A DNA stretch of 64,000 nucleotides, taken from the NCBI RefSeq assembly GCF_020283565.1, contig NC_060060.1, forward strand, positions 71,099,257 through 71,163,256, written 5' to 3'. Made by a program: the position numbers and the translations under genes. Of this stretch, positions 23,689 to 36,021 are shown piece after piece. Below the pieces are notes generated by a model that saw only the letters and a list, made by a program, of their open reading frames with translations, made no database searches and was not told where the DNA came from. The DNA is from Trifolium pratense. Lineage: Eukaryota; Streptophyta; Magnoliopsida; Fabales; Fabaceae. How positions within the stretch are numbered: the stretch's first letter is position 1; each line of letters begins with the position of its first letter.

Positions 23689-25939
23689 AGGTCGTCTTCG
23701 GACTGTGAGGTTATGTGTCAATCAGAGCCGTTCTGTGCAGTCAGATCGAGTGAGCGTGTGTGCCAGTTGTGTCTGTCTTTTCTTGTTGTGTGTACTTGAT
23801 GCAATTGATACTTATCATTGTTATAAGTTATCAAGTCAAGTAGTGGTTGTGTATTTTTATGCTTAAAGTTTTAAAAATTTGTGTGGTTTGAACTTTTGGT
23901 TTGTAGATGCTTATTGCTAATTGTTGATGATCCGACATGATGTAAAACTGTATTGTTGATGATCCGGCATGATGTAAAACTGCATGTGATGAAGATTTTG
24001 TTGAAAATATAAGATTATTTTCTTTTGAGTAAGTGAAAATGAATTTTTCACTAGAGTGAGAAAGGAGTAGGATGTAAGTAGATCCTAATGTGTGTTGTTA
24101 TATGTTTGTTTATAACATGTGGTAGATTGATTACTAGTACTTAGTGTGGTTCTTTAATTGAACTATGTGAATGTATTCTCATGATGAGAACTTGTTTGAG
24201 AACATGCTATGTTTTATACATGTTTGAGTAGATGTTGTAAGTATGCGAACAAACGAAATGTAATGCATGTACTTGACTCGATGTCTTGTGTACATGGATG
24301 TTTCATTGTCTTACATATAGTTTAGTTATAAATATATGTATAGACATGTGGTAGTAATTATGTATGCTAGTTGTTACGTAGGTTGTTACGTTAGCATAGA
24401 CGGGAATAGTGTGTTTATGTATTTTGCAGTGGTGTGTATGTCAAGAGGACTGCACCGGGGTTTTGAGTAGATGCTTAGATATCTTACCTTATGTTTACCC
24501 TTTTCATACGACATGCATGTGAATGCTGTCGGTATTAGATTTCTCTTGGGAGGAATAGATTTGGAATCGATAGGACGGTTAGGTGCTTACACCGGATGTT
24601 CTAGTGGAAGTGTAAAGGTGGGTTTGAGATAAGTGGGGGAGAAGATTTTGTCTCTCCAAGATGTTTCGAACGCGAGAAGTAAGGACGAATAGAGATGTTC
24701 TTGAAGTGGATTGTTTAAGATTGAGTAGCGTTGTTCGAAGTGGAGTTCTTATTTGGAGAATATTTTGGAGGAAGTATCAGATGATCATTTCGGAGTGAGT
24801 CGGAATGAAGTTGTTTAGCCGTAGGGAGAATGTGGCTATTGGGGAACGATGGAGCAGATTGAATGTTAAGTGAAAACCGTTGCTGGGAAACGGAGAAGAC
24901 GTGTGCGTCGAGGGTAAGAAAACCTAGTGATGATCATACGACGAGTATGCGAATGGTGGATACCTTGAGAGTTAAGTTAAGTGGGAGATTGATGTCAAGT
25001 ATGGAAGGTGTGGTTAGGGAACTGAAAACCCGATTACAATAAGTGGGACTGGTGGTGTTTCTAGCGGAACTCGTAGCAAGAATGTTCCATTGTTTGGTTG
25101 TTTTTCACTTGATGGTTCATCCTCAAAGAGGAGGAAGAGTGATAAAGATGGAAGCTTTGTTGATGAAAAGTTTTCAGAGGAATCTGATGAGAGTTGTGTT
25201 GGAATCAACAAGACGGAGATCATGGTTGTTTGGAAATCAACTTTTGATAGTAGCTGAGATTTAAATACAGAATTACTAGGTGATCAAGAAGAGCCTAGGA
25301 AGGATTTATAAAGGTTGAGTATGTTTGAACCGAGTAGTCATTTCTTGGAAGGATTTGAGAAGCTTAGAAATAGAGGAAGGAAATGAATCCATTTGGACGA
25401 TAATCAGACAACTAGTGTCTAAGATTGGATGAAACCTTAGAGGTTGATGATAAGCTAAGTGCGAAGTGTTACCTTTGGATGTTTGGGGATAAGAAAGTTA
25501 GCCTTTGGAAACGTGTCGAGCACGAGTATTAGAGAGACGTAAGAAAGTGACTTATGTCAAGTAAGAATTTGCGGAAAGGACTATCTCACACATAAGTGAT
25601 TGTTGTGTTCGGAAAATAAAACAGTTATGATGGGGTTCGACGTAACGATTTGGGAATTGCGAAGGAAAAGAATTTGACGGTTGGAGATAATATATTTTTG
25701 GAATGTGTTAAGAACTTTGAGAAGTTGGACAACAAATGAGTGTAGAAGTTGTACTACCGAATGAATGGTTGGAGTGAGATTCGACGCAGTTAAGAACTTA
25801 TGGAATTTGAAAAGTTGTGAAGTATGCAACGGAAGGGTCTTTCGGAGTATTTTGGGTTAAGTGGTTTTGTTTTGGAGTGGTGCTGCGAGTACCGTAAGAT
25901 GTTAAGTTGAAATTTTAAGTAGTTTGATAAGAATGATTT

Positions 25940-26340
25940 ATACCGTTGTCACGATTGTTGACTATCTATCGACAAATCGAGGGATTAGCTATCCTTGATC
26001 TATTGTTGGTAGTAAACTTCATTGTGTAGATTGGAATAAACTGATTTTGTCAGACTTGGTTTGTTTGGAATTTGAATGATTGTTGGTGTGAATCCGGAAG
26101 AAGTGTTATTTTGACCGGAGAGGGTATAAAGGAATACCGAGGGAAGTAAAATGATTCGGAAAAGTGACGTATAGGATTGCTTTGCCGCCATCATGGGCGA
26201 ATTTGCATGAAGTGTTTTGTATGTTTTGGTTAAGGTAGTATGAGGAAACCCATTGGTTAGAATGTAAGTTGGAATTAGAAAGTCGGATGAGAGAGTTCAT
26301 CCGAGGTTGTTCTTAGTCGAGCCATTTTCGAGGGCGAAAA
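25940..26340 (+). pseudogene. Gypsy pol C-terminal relic
   Basis: A plus-strand reading near 26164-26217 gives VTYRIALPPSWANLHEVF, matching the conserved 'V.Y.L.LPP...VH.VFH' chromovirus pol tail downstream of integrase. Near 25955 'attgttgactatcta' resembles an integrase 'IVDRL' block. The end 'ttttcgagggcgaaaat' matches the usual pol end of Tekay/Del elements just before the purine tract. All are isolated and interrupted. Confidence 0.6.
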
Positions 26341-26362
26341 TATTTTTTTAGTGGGGGAGAAT

Positions 26363-28858
26363 TGTAACGACCCAAAATTTAGTATTCGTTATTTAATTAT
26401 TTTATTACGCGAGGGCGTGATTTATAATTAAATTATTAAGCGGCGAATAATCATTTAGCGAGAACGTAAGTTAATGAGCGAGAAGTTATGTTGATTGGGC
26501 CTTGGGGCGTGTAAGTGGTTATTGGGCTTAGCCAATTGGGCTTTGATCCATGAGAATAGAGAGAGCTATAAGTAGCAAGTCAACCATGAATAGTCTCATA
26601 ATTTATGTTTCATGAGAAAGGAAGATTGAGAGCTAGGGCAAGAGCCAAAGAGAAAGAGAAGAGCAAGCTTGTGGATTCGTCGAGCTAAGGTACGAGAGTT
26701 AGATTACATATTCGTGAGTGATTCGAAAGAGGGGAGGATGTCGATTCCTCCATTCCCAAACTCTTTCCACTCTATTTTCTTATGGGTTTTGTGAGAGATT
26801 TACTCAATGATAAGTAAATGTTTTTGATCCTAAAATGAGTAGAAAACTCCTAGGACATGAGGTGAACAACTTTGGGGAGTTGGAAATGGGTATGTGTAGA
26901 TGTTTTACTATGTTTGTGGTTTTTGCTTAAAAATACAATTTAATGCATGATCTTGCATGCTTGGAGGTGTTTGGTTGTTTTTGAATGTGTATTTATGTAT
27001 ATATGTATGGTATATGCATGATTGATGGTTTACTTTGCATTTATAACATGTTATAATGTATTTTGGATGGATTTGGATGTTAAACCGCCTTAGAAAACTC
27101 AAGAACAGATATTTTTCTGGTGTGGTTCGCTACCTGCTCGCTACAGCGAACACGCTCGCTAACAGCTCGCTAACAGCTCGCTAATTGGTTTTTGGCTCTG
27201 TGTCTGTTCGCTACCTGCTCGCTATAGCGAACAGCACTGTGACAGCAACTTTTTGATAATTGTTTTAAGTGCAATTAGGCACTTGTAACATGGTTTAAGG
27301 GTATCCTTACATGATTGTTGATACATGTTGATGCTGTTAATGCTTATTGTTAATCGTTATATGATTCGCACGCGTATGCAATGACTTGTAGTTCAAGTGA
27401 CTATGTTTATGTTTTAGCATTAATTTGCAATGTTAAGGAAATGATGTGTGTTTTATGACATAAGTGTAAATGAAACTTTATGTGTATAAAAATGGTTATG
27501 CAGATAATTATCATGTGAATAATTATGATTTGAGTGATAGGATATTGTGTTATCCTAATGTGTTAGATGTTGGAATTGTGTTTCCGCATCAGTGAATGAA
27601 TAGCTTCGAGCTAGATAGCGTCATGTATTTGATGTGTTTAAAAGTAATCATGCATTCATGAATAATTGTGTTATGGGAATCATGTGAATTCCAATAATTG
27701 ATGAAAATGGTTTATGTTTATGAAAAGTGGCCGAAGATGGGATTGTGTTATCCGAGATCTGGAGCCCATATCCAAACATGATATAAAACTGTGTGACTCC
27801 TCTTTATGGGAGAGATGGTTGATGATAACCATATCCTACATGATATAAAACTGTTATTGAGCTTATCCAAGGGAGATAAGGTGGTTCGGTAAGTTCCGAC
27901 GCATCCAACAAGATGTAAAACTGGGTTCATCTTAAATGGGGTGAATAGCAGCATCCAACATGATGTAAAACTGGTTTGGTCCACCATTGGTGAGACGCTT
28001 ATCCTGCATGATGTAAAACTGCTGATGTAGAGTCCGTACATGACTATAATCTGAACAGTCCGTACATGACTATAATCTGAACAGTCCGTACATGACTGAA
28101 AACTGAACAGTCCGCCATGACTGAAATCTGAACAATGTAAAATTGGTACCACATGCATTAGTCGTGTCTAGGGATGACATGACATTGGATAATTGGCATT
28201 AGATGCATTAGGGTAAATGCACATGTATTTGATAATTGTTATGTGACATTATCTTATTTGATTGTGATGAGTTAACCATTTGTGCAATGTTTTACTAAGT
28301 CGTATTTGACGATGTATGCTTGAATGACAATACATGTTGATGTGTTAGAAATGCATTGTTTAGCCATGTGGATATGTATGCGAGTTAGAATATATTAAGA
28401 TTGAGTGAAGAGCAAGTATATACTTATGCTTGTTTATTATTGTTTATGTTTTCTAACTCTCTGCTATGTGTAATTGCTGGACCTTTGGGGGTCCAGGTTG
28501 ACAGGTTATATGTTAGCCTCGTCCGAGTGCAATGGTGAAGCTCTGCTCTGATTGAGACACGGGAAAAAGGGGTTTTTATATGTATATGCATGTAGTCCTC
28601 TTAGTATACTCTGTTGGTCTTAAGCTTTCATTGAAAAGTATCCGTTTTGTATAACTAATAACGCATCGTTCGATGCGAGGTTTTGTTTTTAGTTCATTCG
28701 AATATTTTACTAGATAAATTTATTAGTATTATCTTTGAATGAAGTCTGTAGTATTCAAACCAGCGCTTTATAATCAGATTTTCAATTTTTCCGCTGCGTA
28801 TTTTCGAAAAGGATTTTATAAAGGCAGAGTTAATTAAATAACGGGTTTGGGTGTTACA
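26363..28858 (+). repeat. 3' LTR of the Tekay-like LARD
   Basis: 2496 bp, pairs with 21188-23672. Followed by the TTATC duplication. Confidence 0.9.
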
Positions 28859-29522
28859 TTATCAACACAACGACATAATCACACGCCTTGTAAGCATCAC
28901 TTAATTAATTTTGATTCACATATGTTAATTCAAAATCAAATATTTTGGGTATAGTTCTTTTCTACACAAAACCAATATGACTAGCGATTAGAACGGAGAA
29001 CTTAATCCTCTCTATACTTTTATTCATATTTCCCTTGATTTATATACCGAACTTTTTAATGAATTTTAACAAACCACAAACTAAATATATCATAATCAAA
29101 TCATCGTCAACTCGCTTCTCAAACAACAACAAACACACTTCAAACAAAACTATAGTTTCTTTCTATTAGTCTATTTTTAATTATTTCCCTTTAAAAGATA
29201 AAGGCCCTATTACCACTTCACAACACAATCCTTACGTAGTATGAATGTATGGGGAAAAAGCCCTTACCTCAAGCGCTTTCCTTCCAAGCAATTTTACTCT
29301 AAATTCGTGGTCAATATTAGAACCAGGATTCCGATCACTCTAGACATTGTTTTGACGATCCGACCGTTGAAAATGAAGAACCGTGTGTCGTGAACATGCT
29401 GACCAAAAATGAATGCGATCCGACGGTGAACGAAGGAGAAAATGAAATTCTACGGTGACAACTTTGTCAAAAACGAAAATAGACCATTATTGGGGTTTTC
29501 ATGAAACCAATAGAAAATAGAA

Positions 29523-30719
29523 GGGTAAATGATCATTTACCCCCCTGCAAAATAAGGAAATTTTCATTTACCCCCTTGCACAGATTTTTTTTCTGTTTAC
29601 CCCCCTGCAAAAAATAGATTCTCTCATTTCGCCCCCTGGGTGTACAGTAGGACAAGTGACTGTGCAAATTTGCTGACGTGGCTGGTACACATGGAAAAAA
29701 ATCATTTATATTTATTTTTAAAATCCACGTCAGATAATTTTTTTTTCAAAAAAAAAAAAAAGAAAATTTTTTTCATACAAAATTTAAAAAACGAATTTTG
29801 TTTTTTTTTTCTTTCAAAATTTTAAAAAAAATTTCCTAGAAATAACTTTTTTTTTTTTCGTACAAAATTATTGAGTTTTTTTTTTTCCTAAAATAAAATA
29901 AAAAACGAATTTTCTTATTTTACTCCAAAAATAAAGATTTATTTTCAAATCTTTTTGAATTAAAAAAAAAACAGAATCTTCGCCGTAATCGTTTGCTTCC
30001 ACCGTCATGATTGTATTTGTCGTCGTCTTCTTCAATCGCCGAAATCATCTTCTACTTCATTATTGTCTTCTGCTTCTTTATATTTTTCTAGTTTTAAGGC
30101 AAATGGTTTTGATAGAAGGGGAAAACACCAATAAAACTTGTTTTTCTATTTTATATTTTTTTTTAAAATCTTTTTCTATTTTTTTTAATTCAAAAAGAAT
30201 AACAAAAAATAAAGTTTTGTTTTTAAAAAATAAAGATTATGTTTTTTTTTAATTCAAAAAGTTTGAAAATAAATCTTTAAAATTTTTATTTCGGAGTAAA
30301 TCTTTATTTTGGGAGAAAAATAAGAAAATTCATTTTTTTTTTTATTTTGGGAGGAAATTTTTTTTTTGTTGGAAATTTTTTTAAAATCATTTGTATGAAA
30401 AAAAAATTAATTTTTTTTGTAGGAATTTTTTTAAAAAATTTTGGGGAAAAAAACAGAATTTTTTTTTATTTTGTAGGAATTTTTTTTTTTTTAAAAAAAA
30501 AATATTATCTGACGTGGAATTTAAAAAATAAATAAAAATGATTTTTTCCACATGTACAAGCCACGTCAACAGATTTGCATAGTCACTTGTCCTGCTGTAC
30601 ACCCAGGGGGCGAAATGAGGGAATCTATTTTTTGCAAGGGGGTAAACAGAAAAAAAATCTGTGCAGGGGGGTAAACGAAAATTTGCTTATTTTACAGGGG
30701 GGTAAATGATCATTTACCC
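29523..30719. mobile_element. Mutator-like MITE with palindromic ends
   Basis: The flanking 9-bp duplication AAAATAGAA is at 29514-29522 and 30720-30728; the empty site is present in the other LTR near 35388. Long imperfect inverted repeats of about 219 bp (29523-29741 and 30501-30719) and a 9-bp duplication are Mutator-superfamily traits. Each tip is the perfect palindrome GGGTAAATGATCATTTACCC. The interior (29742-30500) is mostly A/T homopolymer runs with short chance ORFs and no transposase. Confidence 0.85.
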
Positions 30720-31356
30720 AAAATAGAATATAGACACTCGTCAAAGAGAACTTACACCCATTGAACTGAAGGAGAATGAAGCTTATAATAAAGCATGATG
30801 ATCACTTGAGATGACAAAGGAGACTAGTTTTGAAAGACGTGTGGCAATATACATTGGCTCAGTATTAGAATACAATTAAGAGACATCAAATAGCTAGTAT
30901 GTGATACTATTAGCTAATGGAAGTATCACAAGTTGGGAATGGAAGGGATCAAAGAAGGTTACAATTTGTCTTTTGAATTAGAATGTCATTCATAGCATAT
31001 AAATGATAATAACTCCGAATTATTTCTCTTAATTTTGATTAATACTATCAATCAAATTAATGAGAGAGCTAGGTTTCCATTTCCATTTAATTGTCAACAA
31101 TGCAATGAAATTATTGGTCATTGAAGGCCACTAAAGCAGAGAAACTAGGCGTGAGCCTTTTGAGTGGAATCACAATCATGAAACTATATATGCTACTATT
31201 CTAACATACTTCCTCCTCTATGCTCCCAACACCTCTTTATTTTATTTATCAATTATTTAATTATTCATTACAAAAATAATTAAATAAACATCGGCAATAC
31301 ACACCACAACAACTAAATAATTAAATAAAATGAATTCTAATTTTTGGGGCGTTACA

Positions 31357-33843
31357 ACTTTCCCCCACTTATAGAATTTTCGTCCTCGAAAATTACTCGG
31401 ATATATAAAACAACCTCATGATTCATTTTCGCTACCAAAGTATCATTCAATTCTAAATGTAGCATTTACTTGCAAACAACGACATAATATCAAAAATAGA
31501 ATCACAAAGGCAATAACCAAAAAGAATCAAGCAACACAATAACAAGCACCACACATAAAAGAAAGAAAACACACAATTATACCATTTTTTTTCAACTCTT
31601 TTCCTTAAAGCACACTTAAAATAAAATCTATCCACAACACTTCATATTCATTTACACAAAGTATATTTCCTCCGATCTATCCATCCAAAATTTAATTTCA
31701 GAAACAATTATTTTAGTTACCTTACAACTTCATAAATCTTAGTTTATTAATTCAAAGACAACATCACTAAGGAATTAGAGGGTTTTCAACACATATAATT
31801 AGGCATAGAAATGCAGCAACTATCCAAAGTAAATAAATAAAATTACTGAAGCAACATCAATATTATAAGAAGAAAGCAAAAACAACATTGCACTTATAAA
31901 CAGTTTTAGTGACAGCAACAGAAAAACAGAATTACACATATAAAAGTTTTAGTGACACACAACAGAAGTAAACAAATTGCACATCCAAGGACTTCTAGTG
32001 TCAGGCAACAGGAACATCTTATATATAAAATATGTTTTAGTGACAAACCGTAGCAAGACAAATTATAATAGTGAGACAGCATCATAAAAAAAGAAATTAA
32101 TATACTAATCCTACAAAACTCATATATAATTGTCACCAATATAACCTCTAATTCACAAATTATGATTACCACATTTTATAAAAATTATTTTCTTGGAAAA
32201 TTAGTGATTTAACTATGTCATAAAATAGTTTCTTCATTTGATCAAATTGCTTTTATTTTATAAAGAAAACACTTATTAATTTACATGATCTAAAAAGTAA
32301 CTACAAAATTCCTAACCAATAAAGGAACATTTTTATAATAAAAGTTTAGACGAATACTTCATACTAACATATTTGCTAATTACCATTCTTTTATCAACAA
32401 TCAATCATATTTCTCATCATGTTTATTCGTAAAATCGATTCAACACTAAAATCAAACGAAATTTCATACCTCAAAATAAGCTATAAAGGTTGTTCATTCT
32501 CATTCAAAAGTAACATCAATATTCATCATCGTTAATTACCATCAATATTCACCACCAAATTATTCATAATTCATTACCAACAAGATTCATCATTAATAGA
32601 ATACACATAACAACACCAATTAAATTCATGAAAGCATCATCAATAGAATTCATTCACTATTAATAATCTCAAGAATATTCATCACCGTCACTATTTAAAA
32701 TATTCAGGGACAACAACCAATTTACTCAATCATGTATAAGTATTTTATTACCAAAAATTATCATTTCGAAGATTAGATAAAATAATTTAACTGATTCTAT
32801 CTCTATTCAATTACACACTCTAACCACTTAGTTCATTATCTACTAAAAACGTGGTCACCAAATACCATTGTGGAAAAACATGAGTTTAAAATTCAAAACA
32901 GCGGTAGGTAAATCATGGGTAAAATACTCTTTAAAATCTTTTTTTTTTTTTTTCAAATTATATTACCACACATATATATCCTTATCATCATAAAATTATT
33001 ATCTTCAAAGCGAGCACAACATTTATTCAACAAGTATTTCACTCAAAAATAAAGTTTTTAAATTATAGTTTATCATAAGACTTTCTTTTAAGTAACAAGC
33101 TACAAAAATTATTCAATAAAAAAAAAAAATTAAAATGAAAACATAGTTTCTAGCAAAGTCATCTCTATCAAACATAAGAAATCATAAAATCATCATTTAA
33201 GAATCAACCTAGAAACACCCATCATAACAAAGTATGTCGCAAAATCACACTTCTTTTATTTCACCTATCAAATGTACAAGCATATAAGTATATATTTTCA
33301 TCATATTTATTTATAACTTGGGTTCACAACAAAATCAAATAAACAATTTCAAAACTCATAATTCAAAATTCCATTTTACTATTATTAATTTATTTTTTTC
33401 TTTTCGAATACTCATTTCGACCGAGTAAAAAGTCAAATTAATATCATAGTTATAATTGTATACACACTTCTAACGATATACAAAAGCACAATTCATATTT
33501 ATCACCAATACGAACAACAAAAGGTTAATTACGTGTTGTTATTTTTTTTTTTTTTTTTTAAATAAAAATAAATAAGTAAACAAATAAAATATCGCTCAAA
33601 CCAAGGTCACATCAAGAATCATAATCTCAAGATCAACCACTTAGATCACCAAATTACAAAGCCAATGAATCAGTTACACAAATAATTACAACTAAGTTTT
33701 GATCACTAATTAAAAAGGACAAAGAATGATAGGACTAACATCCAAGAAATGAAAACATTCACACATCAAGAAAGACACGCGTCATACAAAATCGCTCCAA
33801 CCCAAAAATCATTTTGTCCGAGGATTATTGCTCTGATACCAAT
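31357..33843 (-). other. Interior of the outer LARD, no gene seen
   Basis: AT-rich with 'aattcatcatcaat'-like low-complexity stretches on the plus strand. No domain, RNA gene or long ORF was recognised. The ends are the purine tract (left) and PBS (right) on the minus strand. Confidence 0.7.
33830..33841 (-). other. Primer binding site of the outer LARD
   Basis: GCTCTGATACCA on the plus strand is the complement of TGGTATCAGAGC, which fixes the element's minus orientation. Confidence 0.85.
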
Positions 33844-36021
33844 TGTAACATCCCGAATTTTAAATAAGAAAATTATTTCGGAAAACGAATTTAATTTACA
33901 AAATAATTAAAATAAAATAGGTTTCTCAACGGACTATTCGTTACGTAAAGTTTTCAATTTATAAAAACCCATTTTTTTCCCCGCACACGCATCAAACAAC
34001 ATATCAACGTCACACATCATCTTTAGTACCTACAACAATAATCATGTAAGGGTCAATTTCCTTATCCAAATTGAATCATACTCACCATAAGAAAAATGTC
34101 ATAAAATAATAACAAAACACTTCACCAATCAAAAGATTTTCAAAAATATATATATAATTATTTATTTCCAAAAAGTAAGCGGATAACTCGTCATCAATCA
34201 TATAAAGAAACACACTATCGGAACATCAACGAGTAGTAACAACACACAACAAAGAGACACACCCAATAGGTAAAGCACAACTTCATCAATCCAAATACGA
34301 CACAACTTCAATAAATAAAATGCATGCAATGCGTCTATACTCACTAAATGCATGTGGTACCAATAGCAACGTCATTTTCAGTTTTACATCATGGAGGATC
34401 AACGTCATTTTCAGTTTTAAATCATGGAGGATCAACGTCATTATTTTCAACTTCATTGAACAACACCAATAGCAACGTCATTTATACAACTTCTATAGGC
34501 AACATCATTGGGCACATGAATGAATGCATGTCATGTTATAATAAGCAACGTCAATAGACAACATCATTTAACAACTTCATAATCATTATAACAACCTCAA
34601 TAATCAACGGCTTAATCACGAAAACAACATCAATAGTCAACAGCTTATAACACCGGCTTATAATAACATCGGCAACACGACAAACGGCAACACAACAACC
34701 ACTATAGCAATCAACAGTAACAACGACAATTTATTATCAACACAACGACATAATCACACGCCTTGTAAGCATCACTTAATTAATTTTGATTCACATATGT
34801 TAATTCAAAATCAAATATTTTGGGTATAGTTCTTTTCTACACAAAACCAATATGACTAGCGATTAGAACGGAGAACTTAATCCTCTCTATACTTTTATTC
34901 ATATTTCCCTTGATTTATATACCGAACTTTTTAATGAATTTTAACAAACCTCAAACTAAATATATCATAATCAAATCATCGTCAACTCTCTTCTCAAACA
35001 ACAACAAACACACTTCAAACAAAACTATAGTTTCTTTCTATTAGTCTATTTTTAATTATTTCCCTTTAAAAGATAAATGCCCTATTACCACTTCACAACA
35101 CAATCCTTACGTAGTATGAATGTATGGGGAAAAAGCCCTTACCTCAAGCGCTTTCCTTCCAAGCAATTTTACTCTAAATTCGTGGTCAGTATTAGAACCA
35201 GGATTCCGATCACTCTAGACATTGTTTTGACGATCCGACCGTTGAAAATGAAGAACCGTGTGTCGTGAACATGCTGACCAAAAATGAATGCGATCCGACG
35301 GTGAACGAAGGAGAAAATGAAATTCTACGGTGACAGCTTTGTCAAAAACGAAAATAGACCATTATTGGGGTTTTCATGAAACCAATAGAAAATAGAATAT
35401 AGACACTCGTCAAAGAGAACTTACACCCATTGAACTGAAGGAGAATGAAGCTTATAATAAAGCATGATGATCACTTGAGATGACAAAGGAGACTAGTTTT
35501 GAAAGACGTGTGGCAATATACATTGGCTCAGTATTAGAATACAATTAAGAGACATCAAATAGCTAGTATGTGATACTATTAGCTAATGGAAGTATCACAA
35601 GTTGGGAATGGAAGGGATCAAAGAAGGTTACAATTTGTCTTTTGAATTAGAATGTCATTCATAGCATATAAATGATAATAACTCCGAATTATTTCTCTTA
35701 ATTTTGATTAATACTATCAATCAAATGAGAGAGCTAGGTTTCCATTTCCATTTAATTGTCAACAATGCAATGAAGTTATTGGTCATTGAAGGCCACTAAA
35801 GCAGAGAAACTAGGCGTGAGCCTTTTGAGTGGAATTACAATCATGAAACTATATATGCTACTATTCTAACATACTTCCTCCTCTATGCTCCCAACACCTC
35901 TTTATTTTATTTATCAATTATTTAATTATTCATTACAAAAATAATTAAATAAACATCGGCAATACACACCACAACAACTAAATAATTAAATAAAATGAAT
36001 TCTAATTTTTGGGGCGTTACA
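33844..36021 (-). repeat. 5' LTR (minus) of the outer LARD
   Basis: 2178 bp, uninterrupted. It provides the empty-site sequences that define the two insertions in the partner LTR. Confidence 0.88.

Larger units (their letters stand above)
21188..28858 (+). mobile_element. Tekay-like LARD inserted in the outer LTR
   Basis: Flanked by TTATC at 21183-21187 and 28859-28863; the empty site is visible at about 34734-34738. LTRs are 21188-23672 (2485 bp) and 26363-28858 (2496 bp). They differ by one extra 11-bp unit (aacagctcgct) and about seven substitutions seen by eye. PBS TGGTATCAGAGC is at 23677-23688; the tract 'tagtgggggagaat' precedes the 3' LTR. The 2690-bp interior has only traces of a gypsy pol (see 25940-26340). 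With LTRs this similar and an interior this decayed, it was probably copied by proteins from another element. Confidence 0.88.
20292..31356 (-). repeat. 3' LTR (minus) of the outer LARD, twice interrupted
   Basis: Starts TGTAACATCCC and ends GGGGCGTTACA on the plus strand. Removing the 21188-28858 and 29523-30719 insertions and their duplications leaves about 2.18 kb, which matches 33844-36021. Both insertions are absent from the other LTR and are therefore later. Confidence 0.85.
20292..36021 (-). mobile_element. Non-coding gypsy-type LTR element (LARD-like), minus strand
   Basis: Flanked by AGTAC at 20287-20291 and 36022-36026. The LTRs are 20292-31356 (swollen by two insertions) and 33844-36021 (2178 bp). 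Orientation is minus: the PBS complement 'gctctgatacca' is at 33830-33841, and the purine tract with the gypsy-like 'ttcgaggacgaaaatt' end lies at about 31357-31395. The 2487-bp interior (31357-33843) has no ORF above about 90 codons and no recognisable motif. The size and absence of coding sequence fit a large retrotransposon derivative moved in trans. It sits in the intron of copy 2. Confidence 0.85.

Noticed and set aside
30007..30252. Possible small membrane protein (F/L/V-rich ORF)
   Set aside because: Low-complexity interior of a MITE. Hydrophobic residues reflect T-rich codons.
29640..30602. Phe/Lys-rich short ORFs in the Mutator-like MITE
   Set aside because: Come from A/T homopolymer runs; no transposase features.
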